Under the pieces are notes generated by a model. The model had not been told where the DNA came from. It ran no database searches and saw only the letters and a program-made list of their open reading frames with translations. Shown in pieces: positions 9,307 to 20,526 of a stretch of DNA of 64,000 nucleotides. The position numbers were made by a program, and so were the translations under genes. Position 1 is the stretch's first letter. Each line of letters starts with the position of its first letter. The stretch is from Macrocybe gigantea (taxonomy: Eukaryota; Basidiomycota; Agaricomycetes; Agaricales; Callistosporiaceae): assembly GCA_011319805.1 (NCBI GenBank), contig SJRY01000050.1:806001-870000 (forward strand), in the 5' to 3' direction.

Positions 9307-9705
9307 ATGACCACCAACGCCCCCATCAGCATCGACAGCAGCGAGGGCAGCCGCGCACCTACCCCCAACCGCCCAAGCGACCTCGAGAATCTGGCAAGGA
9401 TTCTCAATGCTAGCGACTACATGGACCCCCTCGCCATCACACTCGGCGCATATATGCGCTATGTTATGACCGTCCGCACGCACCTCTGGACCGGGAGAAC
9501 CCCTGATGGGACCGGCCCCACTGCAGCTGAACGTATCGCGCTTCGCGAAGCAATGGAAATGCTTCGCACAGAAAACCGGCGACTTAAACTCCTCGCCACC
9601 ACACTCCACCACATTCGCGCCTATAATGAAGAGCTCATTCATACATGGGCCCCGCGTGCCGCGACCGCCTGGGAGACCAATACTGGGTGGGGACAGCTGG
9701 ACTAA
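9307..9705 (+). CDS. Family A ORF3, 132 aa, unknown function
   Basis: An ATG-initiated ORF lies between the chromodomain and the 3' LTR. It has a Ser/Pro-rich start (SIDSSEGSRAPTPN), an LENLARILNASDY block, LGAYMRYVMTVRTHLW, and a charged, probably helical C-terminus (ERIALREAMEMLRTENRRL). It has no signal peptide or clear membrane segment. The same ORF is intact and nearly identical in A5 (46,846-47,244), open in A2 (36,647-37,045) and broken in A6 (53,281) and 22,703-22,973. I recognise no family. It is not homologous to a retroviral envelope by any visible feature. Confidence 0.7.
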   Translation: MTTNAPISIDSSEGSRAPTPNRPSDLENLARILNASDYMDPLAITLGAYMRYVMTVRTHLWTGRTPDGTGPTAAERIALREAMEMLRTENRRLKLLATTLHHIRAYNEELIHTWAPRAATAWETNTGWGQLD

Positions 9706-9742
9706 GGTTTTTCGCGAGGACGCGAATCTAAAGAGAGGGTGA

Positions 9743-10060
9743 TGTTACAGACGCGCCCAAAGGACTATTCATTTTCTTATCTTATCTTTCCCACATCCCT
9801 TATCTCCCCCATCATGCTGCGCAGCGCGCAGCCATCGAGTCATCCCACTTCCCTAGTCATCCTGAGTCATCTCTTCCAGTCTTACTCATCCGCAGTCCAC
9901 AGCATTGCGCAGCCCATGGTCCGTGCTCGAGTACTGTAATGTATATAAGGACTCCCAGATGTACCAGTAGCGCTAGGCTTAATATTCCTTTTGCCATCAT
10001 CTCAAGACCACTCTCGCACTTAGTCTGCCCGAGTCCTTCTGAGATTCGTCTAGCCTAACA
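9743..10060 (+). repeat. A1 3' LTR (318 bp)
   Basis: It is almost identical to the 5' LTR apart from short deletions (GACGCGCCC, CTCTTCCAG). It is preceded by the purine tract AAAGAGAGGGTGA. The TSD AGCTT follows at 10,061. Confidence 0.95.
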
Positions 10061-10065
10061 AGCTT

Positions 10066-11706
10066 CTCGCGCACCACCTTTGATCAATTGCAATAGTTCA
10101 GTGTCCATCCCGACTTCAAGCATTGTTGCGATGCAGTCGACTGCCTCTGCAATTGGTCGCAAGCAGGTGCACATCTGCCAGACAGAGTCTTCACCGGATG
10201 GGCCAGTAAGGCTGATGGCATGATGCGTGATGTCACATACGGCTGGTCTACCTCAGCAATGAATGAAATAGAGAAGGGTGGTTCTGTGGGGAAACCTGCA
10301 ATGAAGACCCGACCACTGGTAGATGGGAGAGAGCATCGGCGGCGGAGTTCTCTGAGCCCTTGATGTAGACGATCTGCACATCAAACTGTGACATGAATTC
10401 CATCCAATGCACCTGGCACCGTGACAGATCTTTCTGCATCACAAACAACTCCAATGTATAATAGTCTGTGAAAATGGTGAATTGTTCTTCAACCAGGTCG
10501 GCTCTCCATTTTTTCAACACATGAATGATTGCTAACAATTCCTTCTCATGCACCAGATAATTCTTCTCAGTGCCCTTCAACTGCATGGACTCAAAAGCAA
10601 CTGGGCACACTGACTCCCATGTCAGGCCCACGATAGAACAGCACCAGTGCAAAAATCTGACACATCTGTCATTACAAAAATCTTGTTATCTCCTGGGTTC
10701 TGGTGGTCAATTGTCATCAAACATTCTTCGACACAGCGAGTTTCTTGATACTGTCAAATGCATACTGATGGTCTGCTGTCCACTCAGGGAATACTCTCTC
10801 GCATTCCTTCATAGTCAGCACGTTCAGCACGCGAGTATGCATCACTAGATTCGGCAGAAATGATGCAATGAAGTGGACGAGTCCCAAAAAGGCCTGCACA
10901 TTGGAGACCGAATGAAGCACCGCCCAATTCAATATCTTTTCGATCTTATCGTTGGATGCCTCGATGCCCCACTGCGAAATGCGATGTCCAGGAATTCAAT
11001 GGAGTATGCGAACAGGTTCGTCTTCTTTGGATTACAGTACAGTTGTGCATCTTTCAGTGCTTTCAACACAGTTCGAATGTTTTCAATATGTTCCTCCATG
11101 CTGTTTGACCAGATCATGATGTCATCAAGATATACGTAACAGATTTTTCCAATGAGATGACGGAGTGCACAAGTCACTTGATGCTGATGGATTGCTGGTG
11201 CATTTCACAGACCCATCAGTATTACAAACCCATTCGTAAAGCCCGAACGGCATGGATACTGCCATGAGCGGGATGTCTTTGGGGTGCACCTTTGTCTGAA
11301 AGAAGCTATTGGTCATGTCGATAGTGCCCCAAATTTTTCCTTTACCACAGTCAGCAAGGATATCATCAATCTGAGGCAACGGGTGAGAATCCGTGACTGT
11401 ATTCGAATTCAGCTGACAGTAATCGTTTACCCAATGAGGTAGCACTGACGGGTCCGCCTTAGGAATGATAAACGACAGCGATGCATGTTGTGATTCTGAT
11501 GGTCTAATTTTGCCACTATCCAGGTGCTGTTGTATCAGAGTATGCCATGCATTGTGGTACTTCCTGGGGCATGCATACATGCATGTTTGAATCGCATGGT
11601 TCACATCTTTAAGCCTGATGTGAGCAACCAGTGTGTTTGGCAATCCATCTACATGCGGGATCAGCTCAAATACTGAAGCATATTCTCTTCTGAGATCAGC
11701 GTCCAA
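10066..11706 (-). pseudogene. Family C reverse transcriptase and RNase H
   Basis: On the minus strand RT reads HLDSGKIRPSESQHA, DYCQLNSNTVTDSHPLP, GTIDMTNSFFQTKVH, MPFGLYEWV and the catalytic YLDDIMIWS. The first half (11,125-11,706) and second half (10,929-11,177) lie in different frames. RNase H follows (ESMQLKGTEKNYLVHEKELLAI, IFTDYYTLELF, DALSHLP) from 10,932 to 10,248. The first catalytic Asp block of RNase H is degraded. Multiple shifts show a dead copy. The A1 insertion lies just beyond its 3' end. Confidence 0.8.
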
Positions 11707-11808
11707 AATCTCCAGTGATTCCAGGTGTGTGAGGACTTTGATTCGATCTCAGACCACCGCAATAACATCGATTCCATTAGTGGCCCCACAATTTGCATCC
11801 AAATCATC

Positions 11809-13037
11809 TCATATGTGTGCGAGGATGTCGTTCAGTTCTGCTATGACTTTCTTCTTCTGCATACATGTATTCCATAGCTTTTCAATTTCCTCCTTGCGTC
11901 TTTCTTTCAGTGGTTTAGGTGCATAATTCGCAGGACGACGAGGAACCCAAGGTAGAGGTGATTTCACCCTGGGATACAAAATGTTCACATTACAACGTGT
12001 ATCGACAGTGTAGCATTCAAAGTGATCTATGACAATGCGATTCATATGCAGCCATGGAAGTCCGAGTATTAATGACGTGCAGAGGTAAGGAGCGACAAAA
12101 GCAGAAACTGGGGTCAAGGTCCATGATCCATCTATTGTACAATATTTCAATTTCACAGTTTCATTTAGGGCAAAAGTTGTTTTCTTTTCATGAATGGCGA
12201 CTTCAACGTGTTGCGGATTCTCTAAATGATGTTGGCATAATTTCAATTGATCAGCAAGGTTGGGGTGGATTAAGACTAGATAGGCCCCATAGTCAATGAG
12301 GGCTTCGACACATTCCTCTGTGGATCCACCAAGGACATGGCATTGCCAACGGAGGTGCAGAATGACAAGGGGGGAACTCACAGAATCATCTTCGGCTTCT
12401 TCATCGAGATCAGGGAGAACAACCCCTGCAACACGAGCATCTCTTCCACGCTGCTCATCTTTGATTTCTTCGACAAAAGCTGCGACCATTTTGACTTGTT
12501 TTTCAATGACGAGGCGGTGCCACCAGTGCAAGACGATGAACCCTTTGAGGTGAAGGGGTTTACAATGTCCGGGATGGTTCTGCCTCCCAAAATAAGTGTG
12601 CGACAAATTTCTTTGAGGGTGTATTCATCGACAGCTTGGTATGAGCTGCGCTTTGGGTATGGGTTGTTGCAGGTCTTCGACCAATGACCTGCCCATGGCC
12701 TGCGACACTTCAGACAGCCATCATTCACCTTCAGCCAGGACTTTTCGTTGTCTGTGAGTGATGGGGAGCGATCATCTTTGGCCTTATATCCTTCGCCCAC
12801 AAAGGAATTGGTGGAGCGCAAGCTCTTCTCGGATCCGCCAGTGCCCCCATTGTTAAGGCAATGATGAAAGTCATGCATAACCTCTGTGGAAATGACGCCA
12901 CTTGATAGAGCCAGCAATTTAGTGGCTAATGATTGCATTACAGTTGTGTATTTGATCTGTAATGCCGACATAATGCGAGAGTTGGTGTTTCTAGTGGGAG
13001 GGGAATGGATTCTTCGGAAGACGAGGTAGATGATCAT
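11809..13037 (-). pseudogene. Family C Gag C-terminus and protease
   Basis: The upstream frame (12,378-13,037) ends Gag with one zinc knuckle, CLKCRRPWAGHWSKTC, with the CX2CX6HX4C spacing. The second frame (11,809-12,606) carries the protease with VEALIDYGAYLVLIHPN. This has the Asp of the active site but Tyr where Ser or Thr is normal, so it is probably inactive. LILGLPWLHMNRIVID further on is the usual C-terminal protease block. The two frames overlap between 12,378 and 12,606, so one must be shifted. Confidence 0.7.
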
Positions 13038-13354
13038 GAATGCTGTGGAGATCTATTGGGGGGTGAGAGAGATGGAGTGCTGATGTAGACGAAGGACGAA
13101 AACTTGGTGACGTTGAGGTCTGAGAGTGTGGTGAGGTCGGAGAGTGCTGTCAAGTCAGAATTCCCAAAAGGATCGGGTGACCCAGACTGAGAACGTGGAG
13201 AGGACAGGATATATGCACCCTTTTTTTTTTTTTTGTCTGCATCAAGCGTACCCTTTCGTTTTCGAGCAAAAAGGGTCAAAATACAAGCGGCTTTCAGCAT
13301 GCTACTGCAACCAGGGTCGATAAGAAAACGCCATGCCAGGCTGTGACATGGCAA
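13034..13354 (-). pseudogene. Family C Gag N-terminal region (probable)
   Basis: This frame of 106 codons starts soon after the 5' LTR. It is Ser-rich with repeated SDLTALSDLTTLSDL units and a Lys run encoded by a T-tract at 13,220. It shows no recognisable Gag capsid domain. Its place between LTR and zinc knuckle is the only support. Confidence 0.4.
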
Positions 13355-13414
13355 TGGATGTTGTTCAGAAGGGAATGAGGACCAGGGTCGATGAGGTTGA
13401 AACTGTCAAAAAAG

Positions 13415-13621
13415 TGGAAAGGCCCTTCTTCAAAGAGCAAAACACTCAGCATGGCAGACAGTTAGACCGGCGTAGATTTCTGGAGATGAGCAAGTACAAA
13501 GTGAGGGAGGAGTTTTGGGGGAAAGGAAGATTGTCCAAAAACCAGCCAACAACAGCCCACAAGTCCCCATGATGCATTATGTAAGCCCATCGGATGATGT
13601 AAGCCAGCCTGCTGGTTTACA
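13415..13621 (-). repeat. Family C LTR (5' LTR)
   Basis: It is the partner of 1904-2110 with the same length (207 bp) and few differences. The TSD AATGG follows at 13,622-13,626. Confidence 0.92.
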
Positions 13622-15490
13622 AATGGGAAAAGTACAATGAGATTGCACAGGAATACATTCTCTTAAGGACCACTGCTCAGGTTCAGTCCAGCATTAATTT
13701 GTTGCAGGCAAACACTGCTGCCTTGCTTTGGACTGAACTGTGAACTAAATATTCGCTTACTGGCCCAGTGATTACTTTCGCTGATTACAAAGAGACCCTC
13801 AATTTCAAAATCTCAGGTCAACAAAATCCCAATGTTGAGATCTAATGTCTTGCAACTGCCTATGCCTGCCTTGCTGCGAATAATATCACGATCCCCGAGA
13901 TCATAAAGATAATGACTCTCCTTGCTGCTCTGCCACAAGGGTATGACTCCCTAGCACAGACCATTCTTGCCTCAACCAATGAGCGTCACCTCACCTGGTC
14001 AGCCGTTACTTCCACGATTGTTGCCAAATAGCAACATCGGCATCCTACTTCCACCACCAAAGACAAACATCAGGCAAACAAATTGTCTGCTGTCAAGCCG
14101 AAAGGCTCTAACCCCCGGTGGCAAAACAATAATAACAATCAACAAAAGCAGTCCGATAAGCCATTGGACCAGAATGCCAACAAGAAGAAGAAACGAGGCA
14201 GACGAGGAAAAGGAAAGGGAAAAGCCCCTGAGCATGATCATGACCACAACCACCACTTTGCTGAACTGGTAGTTCAACTACCAATGTCTGATGCTGCAGC
14301 TGGAGTCCTCCAGCACCTTCATGATCCCCTGGCCCAGACTTTTTCTGGTGCCAAACCAACCAGCATGCTGAAAGGCATCTATCCCACCTACAATGCTGCA
14401 CGAAATCTCGCGACCCGACTCGATGTTTTGCCCACTATTGGGCATCTCAAAACACTCGAAGGCATCACCGAACAAAGCGAATTCATTCAAGGTTCTTCAA
14501 AATGTACAATTGACAATCTAGATGCTAAAACCAGTGTCTACAAAAACTTTGCTTCAAGAAGATCATTGAGGAAAAGGATGAAGAAACTGTTTCACTGGGA
14601 TCAGAACTGCTGGATTGGGGATCTGATGAGTACGTCATTCCTGATTGCTCACACATTCAAACTAATATGGCGACACAGTGACCTAATTACATAGATACCG
14701 CAGTTTGTAATGCCGAATATTTGAATAAACATCATGTTTACCCTTGTAATTGTGAGCAGTGTAAGAAACGTGCCGATAAAGGCCTTTCATATTGGATTGT
14801 CGATTCCGGTGCATCCACACACATATCAGGAAATATAAATGACTACACAGCTTTTATCCGATGGGACAAGCCAAAATTTTCAGCAACAGCAAACAGTCCT
14901 GCTCCTATTGAGGGATATGGAACAGTGTTTTTGAAACACAGGATTTATGAGACAAATGGCAGCATATCTGAAAAGATTACGTGCCTACATCCTGTCCTTC
15001 TGCTCAGAGATCCAAATCTGAGATTACTCTCGATGGGAACTTTTCTCCGACAAAAACAAATGTTTTAGGCAATAACAATAGAATCGCCTTTAACAAATAT
15101 GGTTGTCAACAAATGATCACTTTTCCAGCCAAACAGCCAGATACAATCTATGAAGTCAAAACTAAGATCTTAACTGATCAAGAGATGATGGCAACATTTA
15201 CCATACTTGCCATGCCAACTTACGATATTTGGCACCAGTGGATGGGACATCCCTCTAGGATTGTCCTAACAAAAATGGATGAAGCAACTAGAGGTTTTCC
15301 TAAAAATCTTGATATCCCAAAGGTCGACGAACAACCTTGTTCCAGATATGCACAAGGCAAAATGCCTGCACTGCATTTTCCCAAATCTGATACAAGAGCC
15401 ACCGCACCTTGCAAGCTCATACATTCAGATCTAAAAGAATTCCCCACATTGTCCTATGGTAAATACAAATGGACAATTACTTTCCTTGAC
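13622..15490 (+). pseudogene. Copia gag end, protease and integrase start
   Basis: The frame continues Gag from 1903 (EKYNEIAQEYILLRTT, ALPQGYDSLAQTI) with several stops. A basic low-complexity stretch follows (NNNNNQQKQ, KKKKRGRRGKGKGK). Protease begins near 14,790 with WIVDSGASTHISG, the copia D-S-G motif. The pre-integrase domain is IWHQWMGHPS near 15,230. The integrase core starts with KWTITFLD and is cut at 15,490 by B1. Gag lacks the usual CCHC knuckle in readable form. Confidence 0.85.
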
Positions 15491-15906
15491 TGCTACGCAA
15501 AACTAAGTCTGCATGCAGGTCACTCTGACTAACCCTTAGATGTGAGAGGCGGGGATAAGAATGCTATTTCTAGCCAGCTCGAAGCTGGATTCTACTATGT
15601 ACAATTTCAGTATTTATACGTTACGACTACCTAGCATGGACCATGACTATGCTACCCTCGTGTTACGTGAAACCCTTAACCCTTGTCCGTCTGAGTAAGG
15701 ATCTGACTGCGGTCAGCATGTTGTCCTGCAGGTATTGCGCAATAACCCTTTGCCTTGATCAGCGCTGACGCGTCATTGTCGTAGGGTTTCCTTGAGTCGT
15801 CGCATTGTATCTTGTTTGTCATGTCGTGGTTTGTATCACATGTTCGTCATGTGGCTTTGAGTCACGTGCCCATCATCAAGATAATGATTAGTCTGAAATC
15901 GTAACA
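15491..15906 (-). repeat. B1 3' LTR
   Basis: It is a 416-bp family B LTR on the minus strand. It is adjacent to the TSD TTGAC on the left and the purine tract on the right. Confidence 0.92.
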
Positions 15907-16236
15907 TTACCCCTTCTTAGGGATTGTGTCCTTGCAATCATGTTCTTCTTCTTTATCATTCTCCTAGTTCTTTTGGCACTCATCCTCGTGTATGATCTTC
16001 TCATTCCGACATTGCTGCCATGCCTGCCAAGCCACGTCCAGGTGGTCTTCGACTTCTCTTGGGTCCGACATCCAGCCGGTAAGGGTCCTCTTCCTCGGGA
16101 GCATCTTTATTTGTTGATCATGTGGACAGACCCAGACTTCATCAGCCGTGTGGTCGAACAAGACCTTCGGCAATTGGGTCTGATGGAAGCGGGTGCGTAC
16201 TACCTTCTTCGGTGTGGGTCAGGGTGGTAACTGGCA

Positions 16237-17010
16237 TTATCCTCTTTCTAGGGATGGCGCCTCGGGATTCTCATGATGAAATTTCGCGACCGCATCCAGT
16301 GCATCTTCGTTGACATTTTCAGCGGGTTCCCAGGTGGCGTCTTCGAGAGGGTATCCCTTCCAGTGTATTCTGTACTGAAATTTTCCTTGGTTCCATCGAG
16401 AATTTATTACAGCCTCTATTTCATATTGTTTTTCTCCTTCCACGATAATGGGAGGAGGCTGTTTAAGAATCGTTACCGCTTTTTGTCGTGGAAACGCTGG
16501 TGCTGTGTACGGGGTAAGTTCGGACTCATTTCAGACAGGGTGAATTCGCCAGTGTTCCAGTAGTTCGAGTTCGTATGCCGATTCTCTGATTTGCCATTTG
16601 ACTTTGAAAGGACCAAACTGTTTGTCATTTAGCTTATCAGTTGGCCGGTTGGTTGTAATGTTCGTTCCTTCCAGCCAGACCTGGTTGCCCTCATGATATT
16701 CTCGGGCAGGCTTCTGTTTCTGGTCATATGTCCGTTTCATTGTCTCAGTGGCTTTCAACAAGGAGGTTTCAGCCTTGGTTCGAATTTCCTTCATCATCTC
16801 GGCGAACTCTTCAGCAGTTTGCGACTTAGCATTGTGCTTCGGAGGTTCTTTTCCAGTATACAGATGTCGCCCATGGTTCAAGTAAAATGGGGAATATCCA
16901 GTTGCCGAATGAATTCGATTGTTGTAGGAGAATTCGGCCATAGGTAGCCAATCCGCCCAGTCGTTTTGCCGATAGTTTATGAAGAGTTTCAACAGGTGGG
17001 TTTCGGCCAT
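16237..17010 (-). pseudogene. B1 integrase C-terminus and chromodomain
   Basis: On the minus strand, LLKLFINYRQNDWADWLPMAEFSYN and ATGYSPFYLNHGRHLY are the end of the integrase core and match B0. The tail frame and the chromodomain (YEIEAVINSRWNQG, YRIHWKGYPLEDATWEPAENV, ending ENPEAPSLERG) follow. Here the chromodomain is intact, unlike B0. The short region after it (15,964-16,215) holds the same tail frame as 700-954. A stop or shift lies near 16,540 between the integrase tail and the chromodomain. Confidence 0.82.
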
Positions 17011-17720
17011 CCTTTCACGCCTTCGACCTTAACAGGATCCATCTTAATGCCATTTTCCGAGACGATCATTCCGAGGTATTCTACTTCCAATTGATGAAAT
17101 GAGCATTTCTCAGGTTTTAGGTAAAGCTTATTATTCTTTAGCTTTTCCAACATGCATTGGACGAGTCGTCTGTGTTCATTCAAATTTTTATTAAAGATAA
17201 GAATGTCGTCCATGTAGATAACTACATGTCCCTGATCGATTTCATCTTTAAAGATCATGTTCATCATGGTTTGGAAAGTAGCCAGTGAATTCGTCAGTCC
17301 GAAGAACATAACTAGGGGTTCGAACATTCCCTGGTTTGTCCGAAATGTGGCTTTCCATTCGTCACCTTCTTTCATGCAGACATTATTGTATCCCCATCGG
17401 ATGTCAAGTTTCGTAAAGAACTTTGCTCCCTTCAGTTTGTTGATCAACTCCTGGATCAACAGGAGCAGGTATTTGTTCTTTATCATCATGTCATTTAACT
17501 TCCAATAATCCTGTACGGGTCATAGGGATCTGTCCTTCTTTTTCATGCAGAAGAAAGGCGAGGCCATTGGCGACTTCGACGGTCTGATTCATCCGGTGTT
17601 CAGATTTTCATCTAGAAAGGCATCTAACTGTTTCTGTTCATCCAGCGTCAATGGGTAGACCTTGCAATCCTGGAGCTTAGCTCCTGGGATGAGTTCGATC
17701 GCATGGTCCCAAGGTCATTG
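16989..17720 (-). pseudogene. B1 reverse transcriptase, 3'-truncated
   Basis: RT reads GAKFFTKLDIRWGYNNV, GMFEPLVMFFGLTNS, the catalytic YMDDILIFN and EYLGMIVSENGIKMDPVKVEG, then stops at GWPKPTC. Immediately beyond this lies the integrase C-terminus in another frame. B2 continues normally through RNase H at the same point (29,400). The junction therefore marks an internal deletion in B1. Confidence 0.82.
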
Positions 17721-17972
17721 CAGTGGTAGTTCGTCGAACGACTCTTTTCCGAACACTGAATCCTTGAAACAGTGGTATTCTTCCGGTACGATTTCTTCAA
17801 AGGTTTTAGCCTTTGTCACCTTTGCTGTCACTTTGGCCAGCTTGGAAGCTGTAGTTTGGAAAGCCCTCAGATGAAACTCTTGGTTCATGTCGATCATCAA
17901 GAGTTTTTCTCCGTTTTCGAAGTCTACCTCATTTGTCTCAATAGAGGTGTCGTCATCTTCGGGGTTTCCTTT

Positions 17973-18479
17973 TCAGACAATCCGCTGACACTCTTCGGGG
18001 CATTGATCAAAGGTGATCTTCTCTGTTTTCCAATCAATCCGAGGGTTGTGATGCTTAACCCATTCGTAACCGATGAAGATCTGGCCCTTTCCAAGTTCAG
18101 TAACCGAAAAGATCATTCGCTCGATGTGGTTTTGGACCCAGACTCTTAATTCGACGTATTCATGTATGTTGCCTGCCATGTTACGGGTTCCGTCTGCATT
18201 ATGGACCGGAATAGGAATCAGATATCTTTTTGTATTGATCTCCTTTTTCTTGACAAACTTCCAATCTATGCAGGATCCGGTACATCCTGTATCAAGCAGA
18301 GCCTTTACACTGTACGTTCATCCAGTGTCCAGAGTCGTGATCGTCAAAGGTACATCCATTTGGTTTCCATTACCGCCTCTGACGAATCGTGGCTTTTGTC
18401 TGAGGTCGAGCAATGTATGGAGTGCATCGTGGTCATTCATTTGATTGATCTCACGAAGTTTCTCCAGTGAGATGTCCTT
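17973..18479 (-). pseudogene. B1 protease region
   Basis: It is the minus-strand counterpart of the B2 protease at 27,957-28,412. It carries the block with VELRVWVQNHIERMIFSV, LGKGQIFIGYEWVKHHNP and EKITFDQCPEEC. The active-site stretch lies around 18,280 but is read across an indel here. B2 shows it as LLDTGCTRSCID, an aspartic protease D-T-G motif. Confidence 0.7.
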
Positions 18480-18700
18480 CTGTCGCGATTGATCTGTCCA
18501 TGCTTTAAGGATCGAGTACGCCTTAGACTCGTCCTGCCGATAAATTTGTTGAGCTACCCAGGGTAGGGTATATCCTTTTACGAGACCGAACTCTCGTGCA
18601 CCTTCTCATTCGAAATACTCTTTAAGGTCAGGAATGTCCCTTATATTCATATTCGATGATACATAATCAGCCAGCGAAGCGGTGCTTCTTCCCAGCTCTA

Positions 18701-19852
18701 TCAAAAACCCTGTTTAAGCTCTTCGATCTTGGCAGTAGTCATAGTCTCGTCCTGCATCTCTACGTTCCTTGTGACATATTTCGGCCGGGGGTTTGTCGGG
18801 CAGTTACGTCTGATGTGTCCTTTCTGTCCATACCAGAAGCAGCGTCCTTCATGCCTCATCTGGTCAACATCCATGGCATTTGGGTCGGGCATTCCTTGAG
18901 CATTACCAGTCGCTAGTGCCGGAGTTTGCTCCTTAGGTGCCATGGTTCCCTGTGCCAGTTTCTGTGTTTGCTTGGGAGCAAATCGCTCCTTCACACCGAA
19001 TTCCTTTTGGGCCTGGCAATATTGCCGGTCCAGTTCCATCACACGCTTGTACCACCAGTCGATGTCCTCTTCGTGGACACCTCCTAGTTCGATAATTCGA
19101 CATCCGAGCGCCTGGTCGAGTCCATGTTTAAAGATGTCGATGAGGGCAATGTCATTGTACTCCGTCAAGGGAGCCCAGCTCCAGAATTTGACAATGTAAT
19201 CCTCGACCGGTCGTCGGCGTTGCGACAGTTCCTTGATCCGGATAATCGCATCGTTCCGTGTCTCCGTAGTCATGAAGAACTCGCGGGCTTCCACCTTGAA
19301 GTTCTCCCAATCCTTGAATGGTGGGAGGTGTCCAAGGGGGTCCATCCTGACTTCCGGAGTGTTAGCCATTGCCGGCGTAACGATGTGGCCATGTTCCCAA
19401 TCATCATAGGTGGAGTGATTTCCGAACTCCTGCCTGCGTCCGTTCAATTCCGTTTTGAACTCTAGCCACTCTTGTAGCTTGGAGTCCACCCAGTTCTGTG
19501 CACGTTCGGCCTTGCCTCCCATGATCCGTTGTAGTGCATAAGTGATCATGTCCCATTTATTGGTGATCTCTTCTTTGTTGAAGTAGACTTCCATTCGTCG
19601 AAGCCAACTTCTGATCAGGCCGGGTTCCCCTTTATATGGATCCAGCGGTTCCGATTTCATTCTCTTAGGCTTCTTGCCCAAGTCCAGTTCTTCTTTGATC
19701 ACATCGACCAAAGTCCGTGTTGCATTCTGTACCTGTTCGGCCTGCTGTGGGTTGTTTCAGAGTGTGCCCCAGGCTAAGGCAAGAGGGTTTGCGGCAAATA
19801 AGGTGGTGAGGATAATGGTGATGAAGGCGAAGAGGGTGGCAACAAATTCCAT
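18701..19852 (-). pseudogene. B1 Gag with hydrophobic N-terminus and one stop
   Basis: The first ATG (19,852) gives MEFVATLFAFITIILTT then LFAANPLALAWGTL, a hydrophobic helix of about 25 residues. A TGA stands where B2 has CGA, then the frame continues (VDVIKEELDLGKKPKRMKSE, capsid-like GEPGLIRSWLRRMEVYF, NWVDSKLQEWLEF). One zinc knuckle, CFWYGQKGHIRRNC, closes the protein, with Tyr in place of the second Cys that B2 keeps (CFWCGQKGH). Gag builds the particle. A membrane anchor at its start is unusual for Ty3 elements. Confidence 0.75.
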
Positions 19853-20526
19853 GATGTGTGATGTGGAAAGGGTTGGGTGTGTGATGTGGTTTGTCGAATA
19901 GTACCGTGTGGGCGGCGCGTGACCATCGACTCCCAAAAGTGGTAGGTGCCTGTTAAACTGCAGATGGGTTGGCTCGAATCCTCGTCGCAATGGGGATGCC
20001 CCAAATGGCAGTCAAGGAAGGTTTCCTCATCAGAAGTCCTAGCGGTCTGGCGACGCCTTTCTCATTTTGGATCAATACACATTCCCGACAACGAACTTCA
20101 AGGGTGTGTTTGAGGGGTGGTCGAAGGGTGGGGACTGTCCACACGTCCGAGTCCTCCGGTCTCTCTTGCTTTGGTATGCCCTGGGTCAGCAAACTACCCA
20201 GTCAGATGCATGGTAGGGCTCTCCAAAGATTACCCTAGCACAGCCTTGTGATGTTCGATTCGGACGGGGTCAGACTCAACGTTACCCCTAGTCCTCTTGC
20301 ACTTCCAAATGCAACAAACAAGGACCAATGTCAGAGACCAGAACAAAAGTTGGTATGGGGTGGGGAGTGGTGGTGAAAGGTAAAAATGTTAGTTTGGGTA
20401 GGAGAAGGAGTTGTAATGACATAGTGGGTTCCTTTGGTCGCACGGCACTCGAGGCTGTTGGGCAATGAAGGAAGGGTGTGGAGAGAAGAAGAGTAGTGAG
20501 GTATGCTAGTGCTAGCTTCGAGCTTT

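Larger units (their letters stand above)
3551..10060 (+). mobile_element. Ty3/gypsy family A, full-length copy A1
   Basis: The 6510-bp element has LTRs at 3551-3870 and 9743-10,060 and a perfect TSD AGCTT (3546-3550 and 10,061-10,065) in element C. It contains an ATG-free leader, gag with zinc knuckles, a -1 pol frame with protease, RT, RNase H, integrase and chromodomain, a separate small ORF, and a purine tract (9730-9742). The two LTRs differ only by small indels, so insertion was recent. Several one-base indels break frames that are intact in A5, and A5 has others that are intact here. Confidence 0.95.
1904..13621 (-). mobile_element. Ty3/gypsy family C, complete but interrupted
   Basis: Two 207-bp LTRs (1904-2110 and 13,415-13,621) flank an internal region coded on the minus strand. 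Five-base duplications AATGG (1899-1903 and 13,622-13,626) border the element. Removing A1 (3551-10,060) leaves about 5.2 kb. The order on the minus strand is gag, protease, RT, RNase H, [A1], integrase, chromodomain. Stops and shifts throughout show it is dead. It is the middle layer of a three-level nest: copia contains C and C contains A1. Confidence 0.92.

Noticed and set aside
19960..20010. tRNA-like word GGCTCGAATCC in the B1 leader
   Set aside because: No cloverleaf can be drawn around it and no acceptor stem is present.
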